Positions 11,290 through 23,900 of a DNA stretch of 64,000 nt are shown piece after piece. Numbering within the stretch: position 1 is the first letter of the stretch; each line of letters starts with the position of its first letter. The DNA is from Branchiostoma lanceolatum (taxonomy: Eukaryota; Chordata; Leptocardii; Amphioxiformes; Branchiostomatidae), in contig NC_089726.1 in NCBI RefSeq assembly GCF_035083965.1, forward strand, positions 18,915,501-18,979,500, read 5' to 3'. A model generated the notes under the pieces. The model was not told the origin of the DNA, searched no databases, and saw only the letters and a list, made by a program, of their open reading frames with translations. Made by a program: the position numbers and the translations under genes.

Positions 11290-13269
11290 CTCTCATCTCC
11301 CAAATAAACATACCCCCCGGAATAAACATACCCCCCGGACAAATTTTCAAAATCTAATAAACGTACCCCCCGGAATAAACATACCCCCCCGGAAATTTAA
11401 CCAAATTTACAGATAAACTGTGTCCGAGGGAAAGAAGATGATAAGGTAGCTGTAGGCTCTCTTTATTCATTTATGCCTGTCTGAGGACCATACCAGTAAA
11501 GTGTATAAATATTGAACAGAATAACTGCACACATCTTGTTCATCTTCTTGCTTGCCACTTCAAAAAAATATAGTAGTAATGTTGAAAAATTGGGCATAGG
11601 TTCTCCGCTATGAACCCTAACCGGGGGCCAACGGTGCTTTCAAATTCAACAAGTGCAAATATACATGATACATGCATTTTCTACTTGGAACTTGAAGCAA
11701 GTGATCAAGGAAAATTGTTGTACATGTATATACTGACATAAAATCAAAACACGACAAGTAGTCGCCAAACTGCTCGGTTCACTTGGATGGGCAACACTTT
11801 CAAAGTCTACTCTTTGTTTTTAAACAAATGTATCAACATTTAGAACATGAACAGAATATTTCAATATCCTGAATATATGGTCATCACAGGTAAGTTATTA
11901 CTTATTTGTAAAAGCCATAGAGAAAAGGAAGAACTATGACATGTATATGATGTAACTTTTTATCTTTCCCTACTTTCCTTTTATCTTATATGCATTACAT
12001 ATAGAAATACAGATTTGTAAACAATTACGATTTGTAAACATTACATGCCACAAATTATTGTGTTGTATCAAGGACATTATCATATTATATCAAGGACAAT
12101 ATTATATAATGTTCTGGTTTTTGTTGTTGCAATCCAAATGATTTAAAATCCACAAATCACCCTTGTATGTAGCAAAAAACATTAATTTTGAGAAACTAAA
12201 TTGTCAACAAATTTGTGAAAACCTCATGCCTTTTCCAATGTTGCCACAAAGCACAAGGTTCTCATGTTACACATGAAAAGTTGAGCTAGACACAGCGGCG
12301 CCGCAGACAGAAAGGGGCGGGGCTAACAGAAAGTTTCACCCATATTCCTAGAAAGCCCTGGTATTCTTTCTGTAGAGGGGTGATCTTTTCTAAAGCATTT
12401 TTAAGTGATAATAACGGTGACTAGATTGCAATTCAATTTTATATATAGACTTTGATATTAAAATTCTCTTTGTAAAAATGCAAAACATATTTCTGTCCAA
12501 GGGAAAGAAGTTTTATTTGTACATAAAAAAAGTTGTTTCCCCTTCTTCGAAGTGAGCTCTTCCATGACAAAACGTTCCCACGGCCAGAGTCACTGACGTC
12601 CAATGCGTTACTCACTTTACTAATACTGTGGCGATTCTCCAAGCGCTAAATTTCCATGTTTGTGGTAGGATTGAAATGTTTTGATATATATTGAAAGTAA
12701 TTACACAGTTTTTGATGCTAAGACACTGTTTTTTTTTGGTTGTTGTTGTTATATTTTCATTTTGTGAAGGACTGTATCTCACGTGAGTAGAGAAATTTAA
12801 CGTTACATGCGTTAAACGTACTTGAAACACTGTGCGCCGCTGGCATGTATATTTTTTTTCTGATCAGCGTGCTTTAGTTTACGATGTAAACAGAGACTGT
12901 CAAAGTTGTTTATACAAAAAGAATTACATTTCAAAACGTCAGTGTGGCTTCTTATTTTCTCCCAATAACAACGTTGACTTTGTAGACAGTGTCATAGAGA
13001 TCTACCGATACGTTACGAGTTACGCCGGGATTTCACAAAGGGCGGGTCATAGCGGCAGGGAAATCAACGCCGCTTGGCCGAAAAATAGCAAAATGCCGGG
13101 GAAATATGGGCAGGAAAACCCAAACTTTCAATTTCAATGGGATCCCAGGTTAGCAAAACTCTGATTTTCAAAAAAATAATAAACGTACTGTCCAAAATAA
13201 GAACGTACTGGGTGGATTTTGAGGCTGAAAAAAATAAACGTACCGGTACGTTTATTTGGGAGATGAGAG
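11290..13269. mobile_element. 1980-bp element with 20-bp perfect inverted ends
   Basis: The left end at 11290-11309 (ctctcatctcccaaataaac) is the exact reverse complement of 13250-13269. Inside both ends are short repeats of aataaacatacc/aataaacgtacc type; the left side holds four units with poly-C. No transposase was recognised: the longest plus-strand frame (12832-13164) resembles no known protein. It is most simply a non-autonomous DNA transposon inserted between the convergent 3' ends of the TPR gene and EBP. No clear target-site duplication was seen. Confidence 0.75.
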
Positions 13270-13716
13270 AAAGCATCACATAGACTTTAAGACAAGTTGA
13301 TATAATGTAAAAGGCAAAACTTCAGACAGGCTTAGTGTCTCATGTTTATTGTCCGTTACACACTGTGTAAGTGGCACACACTAACAGCAAACAATCATTA
13401 TCAAAATCTGCTCAGAAAACAATTGTGACTGGGTGAACTTCACAACTTCCAAATACTTTTCTTTAGCTATATAATAGCTAAGCAAGCTGCTTAAATTTTG
13501 AAAAACTTATGACAGCTGTTGTGTGTGAATGAATATCTCATAACCAATTTGTGACACATACAAGATTAACACACTGTGTACACCCTCACGACAAAAATAA
13601 AGTCAAAACTTCCAATCCAAGTCTACTTGTTGTGGGTAACAACACTGATACAAAAAAAAAGGCAAAGTCTGATACACGTAGATGTGACTTAGACTTCCTA
13701 TTCAGCAAAGCAGCTC

Positions 13717-13722
13717 TTTATT
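13717..13722 (-). promoter_or_regulatory. Likely EBP polyadenylation signal
   Basis: The minus strand reads AATAAA 64 bases beyond the EBP stop codon, which implies a 3' untranslated region of roughly 90 bases. Confidence 0.55.
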
Positions 13723-13785
13723 CAATTTTAGAGCACTTCTGTATAGAATTTTTCTGCAGGTGGCTTCAACTTTAACTTTAACTTT

Positions 13786-16700
13786 CTAGTTCTTCTTCTT
13801 CTTCCCCTTCGCTGCCTTGTCCATCTGCGCCTGTGCCTGTACCATCCTCCTACAGGACTGTACCATCAGGAGGGTGGGGAAGATCACCCATGGGCTGTTG
13901 ATGACCACAAAGTAGAACCAGAAGTAGAGCGGATCCCACAGCGGACCGTGAACGAAGCCATCCTTCACCTCGTTCCCGATGTAGAGAACCGTACCGTACA
14001 GCTGACCGGTGGAGACGAGCAGCTGTAGGACGTAGCGGTTCGGGTTGTTGTTGACGTAACCCATGGCGATGAGGAGGCATCCCGGACCCTCTAGCCAGGC
14101 GGTCACAGTTTCCATCATGACGGTGAAGGTGTCAGCCCTAGGGGAGGGTTTATCTTGTCAGCAAAAATTGAACAATTTGGCTCGCCCCTGAGGCGTCGCC
14201 AAAAACAAAGCAAACGCTTCTGTTCTTCTAAAAGGCCAGCAGTTGCAATGGAACAGAGCAACAAGCTTGAGGTGAAGACATAGATGGAAAAAAGGAAGCA
14301 CTTGATTTCTTCTTTCTTGTTTGCTGCATTCTCCCCTCTAAGAGTGAAGGTGTGGCCCTAGGGAGGGTTGGTCTTGTCAGCAAAAATTGAAAAACAAAGC
14401 AAACGCTTCTGTTCTTCTAAAAGGTCGGCAGTTGCAATGGAACAGAGCAACAAGCTTGAAGTGAAGACATAGATGGAAGAAAAGGAAGCACTTGACTTCT
14501 TCTTTATTGTTTGCTGCATTCTCCCTTCTAAGTGTTGAGTTGTCCCTGTGAGCATTTCTCCACGCAGAAGAGTTTGAACATAGGAGACATATAAGTAGAC
14601 ACTCTTTTTGTTGATGCCTTGGTGAATGCTGTTGGCTTAAAAATGATGTTGAACTGAAAGTATGGTTAGCAATAAGACAGAGCTGGCAAAAGTATTAAAA
14701 GTAAGCATCAGCAAACAGAAGAAAAACATTTAGCTGCTGTATGAACATGTTGAATACATGTAGCAGTACTATCAACTGGATGGTAATAAAAGGGCTACTA
14801 GTGTAGTACTTGTTGCACAGCAACATTAAAATTTTTCTTGAAATTATTGTCAGAGTGTCCTGACTCTCTCATGAGCCCCAAACCTACCAACACTCCTTAT
14901 TTATAGTCCTTTGTTTCATAATGACTGTAACATAAAAAATGGGTGGGGTCATTTTGGGCATTGCCAGGGGAACAGTTTTAAAGACTTAAGTGATGACAAA
15001 AAGGTAATTAAACCTTTGTGATTGTAATGCTAGGAAATTAACTTGGTGTTAAAATGGTTACTAGTACTTACGAGACATAGCGACTGTCTGCCTTGCTGTA
15101 CTCCTTCCCTGCAACATCGAAAAGAAAAAGAAAACAGTCAAGTTACAAACCAACAAAAGAAAACAGCTGGGTACAAGTTGAAGCATACAAAACTCTAGAG
15201 GCCTGTATATTGTAACTGCTCGTGTGTTGGAAGAAAGTTTTGCATTGTTCTGTGATTACTACCAACACAGGTGAGCTTCCATATAGTGATAATTGTAACT
15301 ATTTGAATTCAGGTATAAATCTGAAAGCCTAGTCATGAATTGCATATTTCTAACCTGACTCTATTGAGTTTCATTGAAGCTAGAAGGGCTTGGTTTTACG
15401 AAGGTTATAGGCTGCCTATAAGTATAACCTCCTTGATTTTATTTCTAGCATATCATCTAACTATCTAGCTAGCAAATGACTCTATATTTGCAAGGAGGTT
15501 AAATGATTCTATATTTGAAGTCTTCGTGTTTACTTAACTTCCAAGTATATTGTTTAGTTTTATTTTTGCATGGACTTAATTTTGCTGTAGGAAGGGAAAG
15601 GAAGTTTTCGTGGTATTTTAAGTTCATGGTTGAAACAATTCTGTTGTACAGTTAGAAATAAATACATTGAAAATGTATAATTCCCAATGTAATCATTTTG
15701 CAGTGGTGGGGCCAGCGTGAAAATAAATGGGAACATTTTCAGATTTACATTATTCCTCCTGTGAATACCAGTACCACTTACATAATTGTGACAGGAAGGA
15801 TTGGTCCCCAGCTATGCTGTTGTGGAAGACACTGAACCACCCCTCCAGGATCAAGTGGATGCATCCGCACAGCACAAACCAGCAGACAGTCAGGCGCTGT
15901 ACCGTGGACAGCTTCACCTTCGCATTACTGCCGGAGTAGATCCAGGTGCTCACCATCACCACAGCTGAAATGGTGTTTAACAGGTTATTCTGTTTGTAAA
16001 GCCATTTCACACATGGGGTACCACAAGGCAGCATACTGGACCCCTTATTACTACAGTAGACAGGCACTAGTACTGTGCTGTGGACAGCTTCACCTTCGTA
16101 TTACTGCCGGAGTAGATCCAGGTGCTCACCATCACCACAGCTGAAATGGTTAATATATTAACAGGTTATTCTATTTGTAAAGCCATTTCACACATGGGTA
16201 CCACAAGGCAGCATACTGGACCCCTTACTACAGTAGACAGGCACTGTACTGTGGACAGCTTCACTTCTTGTACTAATAGTAATACTGCCGGAGTAGATCC
16301 AGGTATACCCACCATCACCAGAGCTGAAATGGTTATTAACAGGTTGTTCTATTTGTAAAGTCATTTCACACACAGGGTACCACAAGGCAGCATTCTGGAC
16401 TCCTAACTACAGTAGACAGGCACTGTACTGTGGACAGCTTCACCTTCGTATTACTGCCGGAGTAGATCCAGGTGCTCACCATCACCACAGCTGAAATGGT
16501 GTTTAACAGGTTATTCTGTTTGTAAAGCCATTTCACACAAGGGGTACCACAAGGCAGCATACTGGACCCCTTATTACTACAGTAGACAGGCACTGTGCTG
16601 TGGACAGCTTCACCTTCGTATTACTGCCGGAGTAGATCCAGGTGCTCACCATCACCACAGCTGAAATGGTTAATATATTAACAGGTTATTCTATTTGTAA

Positions 16701-17455
16701 AGCCATTTCACACATGGGTACCACAAGGCAGCATACTGGACCCCTTACTGCAGTAGACAGGCGCTGTCACTACTGTGGGCAGCTTCACCTTTGCATTCCT
16801 GCCGGAGTAGATCCAGGTACTCACCATCACCACAGCTGAAATGGTTATCAACAGGTTATTATATTTGTTCTCAAGCAAAGTCATAAGTCTATTAGCTTAT
16901 TGGACCCCTTATCAATCAATCAATCAATCAAACAATCAATCAATAACTTTAACTTGTCTTACTGCAATAGACAGGTGATGTACTAGTACCTTGAACAGCT
17001 TTACCTTTGCACTACTACTAGTAGAAGTACTGCAACTCAGTAAATGACAGAAATTGAGTGAAAGACTAGGCTAACTAGTAATTGATTATTTCATTCTCTT
17101 GTCAGCAAGCTTGGGTCACAAGAATGGTACCACAAGGTAGGTTACTGGGCCTCTGTGTTTAAGCAAGGAGGTCTGCTTTTTTGTATAAAAAAATGGCAAA
17201 ATTATATTGCATTGGCCTTTGATTTTCCCAAGGATGAAAACATCGTGGAGAATCTGTAATAGAATCGACATGCAACGGCAGGAGATATATAACGTCACAC
17301 ATTTTCGGATAATTTATGCTACTACTAGCATGCTCACCTGTGAGCCCGAAGAAAACACCCAGCAGCTCCAGAATGGACTTGTCGTTCTCCACATATCCGC
17401 ACGGGAGCTTCAAGCCCGGCGGCAGGTAGGGGTGTGTGCTGACGTTTTCCACCAT
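13786..17455 (-). CDS. EBP: EBP, 3-beta-hydroxysteroid delta8-delta7 isomerase, four exons
   Basis: The coding exons in gene order are 17338-17455, 15782-15964, 15072-15108 and 13786-14137. Phases match and the product is 229 aa (human 230). EBP is a multi-pass ER membrane enzyme that moves the C8-C9 sterol double bond to C7-C8 in late sterol synthesis. Catalytic positions fall at the human numbers: His76 and Glu80 in CIHLILEGW, Glu122 and Thr125 in MMETVT, and the conserved Trp in NSPWV. The C-terminus is Lys-rich (KGKKKKN), as expected for ER retention. The frame is open upstream of the chosen ATG to 17698, but that start would add about 80 residues absent from the family. The 37-nt third exon reads WKEYSKADSRYV. 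Introns 1 and 3 carry tandem copies of exon 5' ends (see repeats). Confidence 0.95.
14122..14545 (-). repeat. Tandem duplication of the EBP exon 4 acceptor region
   Basis: Two direct copies of about 200-220 bp lie side by side (about 14122-14340 and 14342-14545). Each starts with the first 16 or so bases of EBP exon 4 plus the acceptor and continues into intron 3 (shared ttctgttcttctaaaagg). The second copy has a small internal deletion. The acceptor at 14137/14138 is the one that keeps frame; its copy is at 14357/14358. Confidence 0.85.
15890..16900 (-). repeat. Tandem copies of the EBP exon 2 5' end with its acceptor
   Basis: A unit of about 167-183 bp is repeated head to tail. It contains about 75 bp of the 5' part of EBP exon 2 and about 95 bp of the preceding intron. 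Acceptor junctions (reading caccacag|ctgaaatgg on the plus strand) lie at 15964/65 (the real exon), 16140/41, 16323/24, 16490/91, 16660/61 and 16835/36. A very degenerate further piece is near 16960-17040. The copied exon pieces read AVVMVSTWIYSGSN then run into stops and lack a donor, so they are not usable exons, though each keeps an acceptor. Confidence 0.9.
16913..16947. repeat. CAAT-type microsatellite
   Basis: Tandem atca/caat tetranucleotides with one interruption, at the distal edge of the exon 2 repeat array in EBP intron 1. Confidence 0.85.
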
Positions 17456-17950
17456 CTTGGAACGTAAAACAGAATGCAAGTTTCCGAAAATATCGGAGAT
17501 CTTCCTATTTCCAGGTCTCGAGACTCTGGCATGCACTCTGCACACTGATCTAGAGGTCGGAAAACGCGGAAGTGGTTCGAACTGAGTGTCTGGCTCCTGA
17601 TTGGCTGATTCCTGATCGGATGAGGAATATTTCTTTAAAAAATAGGGATGAAAATTATCAAAATAGGCTAGAAAAACTGCCCAAACAACACAGTTCAACG
17701 AAATATTAGCACATTAAAGTTAGTTTGTGTACTATTTTACTAGATAATTGCATAAGTTACACATAAATATTTAGAACTAACCACATATATTTATCATATA
17801 CGGCCCCCTTTTCTTTATTGGTTTCATCTGAGTTGGGGTCAAGTCTGGTGACCCCAAGCCGCCCCCCACCCCAACCAGACAAAACGACAACTGGGGACGA
17901 TGCCGTGATTTAGTTTGGCCTTTTCTTCGTTTTTTCCTCCAAATTCCACC
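17456..17950. promoter_or_regulatory. Shared divergent EBP-BAP1 promoter region
   Basis: Only 495 bp separate the EBP start codon (minus strand) from the BAP1 start codon (plus strand), so both promoters and 5' untranslated regions lie here. An ATTGG (inverted CCAAT box) is at 17600-17604 in ctgattggctgattcc. I see no TATA box in a convincing position. Transcription start sites cannot be placed from sequence alone. Confidence 0.6.
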
Positions 17951-20900
17951 ATGAACAAAGGGTGGCTTGAGCTGGAGAGTGATCCAGGTAAGAGTCGGAT
18001 GAGTTAAGATGTCTGCTATCCTTGATTTAGAGATGAAAAATAGCTTATTATTGGTGACGTGTTCAGAGGTGTCAGGATTTTTGGGGGGGGGGGGGCATGC
18101 ATTTTTTTAATGCGCCCATGCTAAGATGACTCTCCCCAGCTAAGCTAACTGTAACGCACATCTGAAGACCCCGTCTAATTTTGAATGCGGTAATTTAGAT
18201 TTGCAAATGAAATATGTATGTGTAACGTTATCACTCTGAAAGAAATTATTTATGTGAAAAACAAAACAAACGAAAACTTGACTTGTTATCTGCCTGTTCA
18301 TAATATTTTAAATTTACCTGTATCTTTCCTTGTTTTCCACAGGGTTGTTCACTCTCCTGGTAGAAGACTTTGGTAAGTATATATATTTATTAGAATAAGT
18401 GTACAATGTATAACACTTACCAGTAATCAAGTTATAATTATCAAATTGAGAGTACACACAGACTCGACGAGCTCTTATAGAATTATTTCCAACAACACGC
18501 AAGAACAAGTCACCGAGATCATTGACCTGAACCAAGTGAAACTCAGCACCTAGAGATTGGGTTTGTGTGGCGCAACGGCAGCATGTTTGACTCAGAACCA
18601 AGTGGTCCCGGGTTCGAATCCTGCTGTGCCACCGATCTTGTGCCCTTTGGAAAGGCACTTAACACGACTTTCCCAACATGCCAGAATGGCTATCATTAAG
18701 ACCGCAGGCATTAAAGGCAAGAAAGAAAGAAAGAGACTGCATGTAGTGAAATAAGCTTATTCAAACTTTTGAATGCGCATCTATGTCAAGGTGAAGGCCC
18801 CAGACTTGTAAGCAGTTCTGGACTCAACCGCTGATTTGCATAACAATGTCCAGATGTGTTTTGTTCATGTCTAGATCTCAGGAGCCTTTACTTTTGACGT
18901 ATTACCCACAGTTCCTGTCGCCGTGCATGCATACTCGGTACATACTGGATGACCAATGACCCGAACCATTTCACCGTCTGTATAAATCTTGTGATATTTT
19001 ATTTATCATGTACATTTTTCGTACATTTCCAGGAGTGAAGGGAGTACAGGTAGAAGAGATCTATGATCTGTCCAAACCAATAGAAGGGTGAGACACTCGT
19101 TTGTTTAACTTAAGCTGCTATAAAATATCAGGGTAGCTTGATCAATAGTCATGGTTATCAGAGCAAGTAAGAATTCTATTTAGAGTTGGCTATAAACATC
19201 TTGTATAAATCTTATCTCGCCAGAATCAGAGACTTTTGAAAAATGTGTGTCTGATGAAATTGTCTTTAAAAGTTACCATACTGACAATACAGAAAGGTGT
19301 CATCTTCCAAAAAGATTCTTGAGTTGTCCATTGAGCAGTGCTAACTATAGCTCAAATTGATAAAGTTGCTTGTGATTTTTCATGGTTTAATTTATGTTAG
19401 GTTATCCTTATATTGTATCTTGATTTGTTAGGATTTTGTAAGGGCTCCGTTGGAAATCAATTGGACCACCCTGAAGATTTATGAATTAATAAATGAGATT
19501 TTAATGATTATCTTCCTCTTCAGGCCAGTCTATGGGTTCATCTTTCTGTTCAAATGGATTGAGGAACGTCGGTCGCGCCGAAAGGTGGGGCCCAGCATGG
19601 AGGAGTCGTTCGTCGTGGACGAAGACATCGTCAACGACATGTTCTTTGCACAACAGGTAAGGCTGTCCAACATAAACTTCATACATTTTAGTTACATACT
19701 GTGAATCCATTTATTTTTGCAGGGACTTTAATACTTCCAGGTAGAAGGAGAAATTAGGTTTTCACAGTGTTTCAAGTTCATGGTTGAAACAATTCAGATT
19801 TCTGTATTCAAAACATTGAAATACCTTAGTAATGCATATTTGATTTTTAGTTAAACTTCAGCGGTAAAGGAAAAGTAATCTCAATCCAGTTTAGCTCACT
19901 GAAGAGCTAATCTTCCACTGGTCGTGACAGAGAAGACAGACGCTATGTACAGTATTTACAGGTTCATTGTACCAGAGAAATTCCCCTAGCTCTTTTCGAC
20001 AAGCACAATGAACAGTGGACCACGGCTTAACGTCCCGTCCTAAGGACTACAGCCCTTTCTGGTAGCGTGCATGTCAGGTGAGCGACGCAGCCGGGATCGA
20101 ACCCGGGGCTTCTAGTTCCAGAGGCAGGGCCGCTAAACACTGTTAGCACGCTGCCTGTAAATTGGCCAGGCTCAGTGGTTCTTATTCTTGTGTGTATCTC
20201 CCATGTTTCAGCTCATCCCTAACTCCTGCGCCACCCACGCCCTGCTGAGTGTGTTACTGAACTGTCCCCAGATCAGCCTGGGAAGCACCCTCACCCGGCT
20301 CAAATACTTCACCAAGGGGATGGGCCCAGAGGTAAAACATGTTACAAACACGGTTTAACATAATACATGCATACACAGGATGTATAAAACAACACAAGGT
20401 TTTAGAAACAGAGAGTAAATAACATTTTCCACAATCTCCTTACATTAGAAGTGGTCATTATGAGTGATATTTCATGTTACATATTAATATTAGTTAGAGA
20501 TGCATGTCATTGAGATAATAATAAGTCATGACTGTTTCTTTTTTGTTTCTTTTGTTCAGTCCAAAGGCTGGGCCATTGGAAATGTTCCAGAGATAGCCAG
20601 GGCTCACAACAGCCACGCAAGGTACGTATACGGTACATCCATTTATTTTCAGAGGTATTCAATTTCACGGTAGGAAAAGAAAGGAGGTTTTTGAGGTGTC
20701 CAAAGTTCTCAGTCAAAACTATAATGTAGCAAAAGGAAAGGAAAGAAAAGTGATCTCCATCCAGTTTAGCTCACTGAAGAGCTAACCTTCCACTGGTTGT
20801 GAGAGAGAAGACAGACGCTATGTACAGTATCTACAGGTTCATTGCACCGGGGAAATTCCCCTAGCTATTTTCAACAAGTACAATGAATATTGGACCACGG

Positions 20901-23900
20901 CTTAAAATCCCATCTGAAGGACTGCGACCCTTTCCGGTAGCATGTATGCCGGGCGAGCGACACAGCCGGGACCAAGCTCGCATCTTCTAAAACCAGCAGC
21001 ACAAAACCAAACATCTTTGCAGGGTCTTGATTTTGCAGTTTAAAAATAAAACCATTGCAAAGATTTACAGTATCATGGAGTTATCTTTGAATAAGAAAGT
21101 GGCCTGAAGAAATTGTTTCAGTCACAATTTCTTCAACTAAGTCTTGTAAGACTGACAGTGACTATGTTGAAGTGTTCCATGTAGTGATGATAGTGCTATG
21201 TGGGATGCCATGAGGTACAGTAGTACTTTAAGGTGTTCCCTGATACAGCATGGCTGTGTGTCCTGAAGATACTAGTATGTTCCATGTAGTGATGATAGTG
21301 CTATGTGGGATGCCATGAGGTACAGTAGTACTTTAAGGTGTTCCCTGATACAGCATGGCTGTGTGTCCTGAAGAGTAACCAGCACAGGGGCCATCTGAAC
21401 ATGGAACAAATCTGAATAACAAGTCTTACAACTGGTCTTAGCCACGGACTGATAGTGGATATGAAATGAAATTTGCTGCCTTGATGATCCTTTGTTCATT
21501 TAAAAGGCAGGCTGTCTTCATTCTAAAATTATAATCAAAAATCAATGTAAGGTGCTCTAGGAAAAATAAGATAGTGAAATATTAAGACATCATTTTAATT
21601 TATTTTTCAACACATACATGTACATGTATATTATACAGGGCTAGGTGCACAGAAAAAAAATTGGCTGCACCACATAGAATAAAGTTGAATGTCAGACGCT
21701 ACTGCCTCTCTTAAGAACTTAAATCATTCTGTAATTCTATCCAGATTTCAAATTTCAACCAAGCAATATATCAAATAAAGTACAACAAAGGGTTGTATTT
21801 CTTTTTCTGATACTTAAATTTGAAGAATATTCTGCATGTAAGTGTACAAGAGAACCATTACCCTATAGAGTACAAAAACATCTAGGTGCACCGGTGCACC
21901 CACAGTCAAAAATTAGGTGCACAGCTCCAATTTTGGGTGCACACAGGTGCACATTCAAGCACCCACTATTTCGAGCCCTGTTATACATAGCAAAGTAAAT
22001 AATACAGCAATTGATTAGGTCAGAGCTCTTTTCAAACATTTATATTTGCATGGTAGATTTCTATAAACTAGAATAAATGAATAAAAAGCTGTCCTTTTTG
22101 CAAATATGATATAAGTTAACAGGAACTTTGTGTTATTTCGTTTTTCCCAGGCCAGAGCCTCGCCATTTGCCGGAAAAGCAGACGGGGATCTCTTCCGTGC
22201 GTACGGCCGAAGCGTTCCACTTCGTCAGCTACGTGACGACCAATGACAGGCTGTTTGAACTGGATGGTCTCAAGCCCTACCCGATCGATCACGGTAAACA
22301 GAACAGTCTGGCACCTCCCTCTTTCATGGATTCTTATGTATTCATTTATTCATGTATTTATTTTACCAGTAGATACTGTTATTCACTTTATCTTCACGGT
22401 AGCAAAATTACTCGGTGTAGGGACATTTTCACTGAACATAACTTCACGGTGGCGGCAAGTGTAGGAATCATAAATAATTACAACAGGTTTTTCACAGTGA
22501 TGCTATGTTCACGGTATAGAGGTGACCGTGAAAACAGCGAACATAAAGTTACAGTGAAAGAAACAAGAATTACTGTAGTTTTTTTTCAGGTTCCCAGGCT
22601 ACAATATATATACAATATGTTACATGATATACAAGAAGATATATATTGTAATATAAAACTCAGTATCTATTTGTACACATTCTGTAACTGTATCAACTTC
22701 AAGACATCATTTTTCGTTAACAACGGCTTTTGTTGTATGAATTTCTTGTAAAATGATAAATTGATTACTACATTAGACAGAAAATACATGATTTATTTCT
22801 TGGTCTTCAGGTAAATCAAATCTGAGAAAGGAGGACAAAATGAGAACGTAGACTAGCCAAGGGAAAAACACGAGACTTTGTACGTGTTTCAGAGGGAATT
22901 TTTTTGTTGTCTATCCTTGTGATATTGCTTCAGCAATGTTTTAGAAGCCTAAAAACTATGTAGATAAATTTTCCTGGCCTTATCTTATCCAAAAGATATT
23001 GGGGTGTTACTATACCTTTTCTTGGCAATGAAATGAATGGCTTTCCCAGAAAGCCATGGTTCAAGGTTAAGACTCATAATGCTGTTTTTTCTTCTTTTTT
23101 TCTTTGTTGAAGAAATTCATCAGTCACGTATAATAACAGTTACAATATATTCATCAAACAGTAACTTAAAAAGAAAGGTATTGAAATACGCACCTCCAAA
23201 TTTTCGACGTCTAGTCTGTACGTCTTGTTCACGGAGGGACCTAGTCTCGCGAGACCACGAGACTAGGCCGAGACTTGTGAAGATCGTTGGAAATTTGGAG
23301 GTGTGTATTTCACTACCTTTCTTTTTAAGTCACTGTTTGAGGAATATATTGTAACTCTTTTTTCTTTCCTCTGAAAGACTGCAACTGATTGTCCTTCCCA
23401 CCTAGGTCCGTGGGGAGAGAAGGAAGACTGGACGGAGAAGTTCCGCAGAGTCATCTCGGAGAGAATAGGGAACGCCACTGGAGGGTGGGTGTCATGTTTC
23501 GTACTCATGGCACGTGTGACGGTGTGTGCTCAGCTTCCAAGTTTTTAATTGTGAATTTACGACACCATATCTACAGTATTCGTCATTTCCGATGGTGACG
23601 TAAAGACGGTGGCCCCGTGTATGAGGGAGCTTCGGGCATAAGCCTCAAGCGTCAACCCTCTGCACATAAAACTAAAAGAACCCAACACACTTGTCGAGAA
23701 GTGTAGGGGTGACCCGGTGTGTTTGGCAAAACAAAACGCGAGCCGTGGTGAAGCGGCATTGCACTACCACTAGCTACTTGAAAAAGCATCATGCTTCACC
23801 TCGAATGAGGATGACTGCTTTACCTTTTATCTACAGTAACTTGAAATACAACTTGGACTAGTAACACAAGTAAACATGCATCGGACAGTGCAGCGTACAC

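Noticed and set aside
12832..13164. 110-codon plus-strand frame inside the 1980-bp element
   Set aside because: It has no recognisable motif, overlaps repeat-like sequence and shows no start context or splice logic. It is most likely open by chance.
17456..17698. N-terminal extension of EBP by about 80 residues
   Set aside because: The frame is open, but family length, the human-matching residue numbers and promoter spacing favour the ATG at 17455.
18553..18640. Functional tRNA gene
   Set aside because: A and B boxes are present, but the stems have mismatches and the downstream sequence is the SINE body shared with other copies.
22128..22751. 207-codon plus-strand frame
   Set aside because: Only 22151-22293 is BAP1 exon 7. 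The rest reads through the donor into intron 7 repeat sequence.
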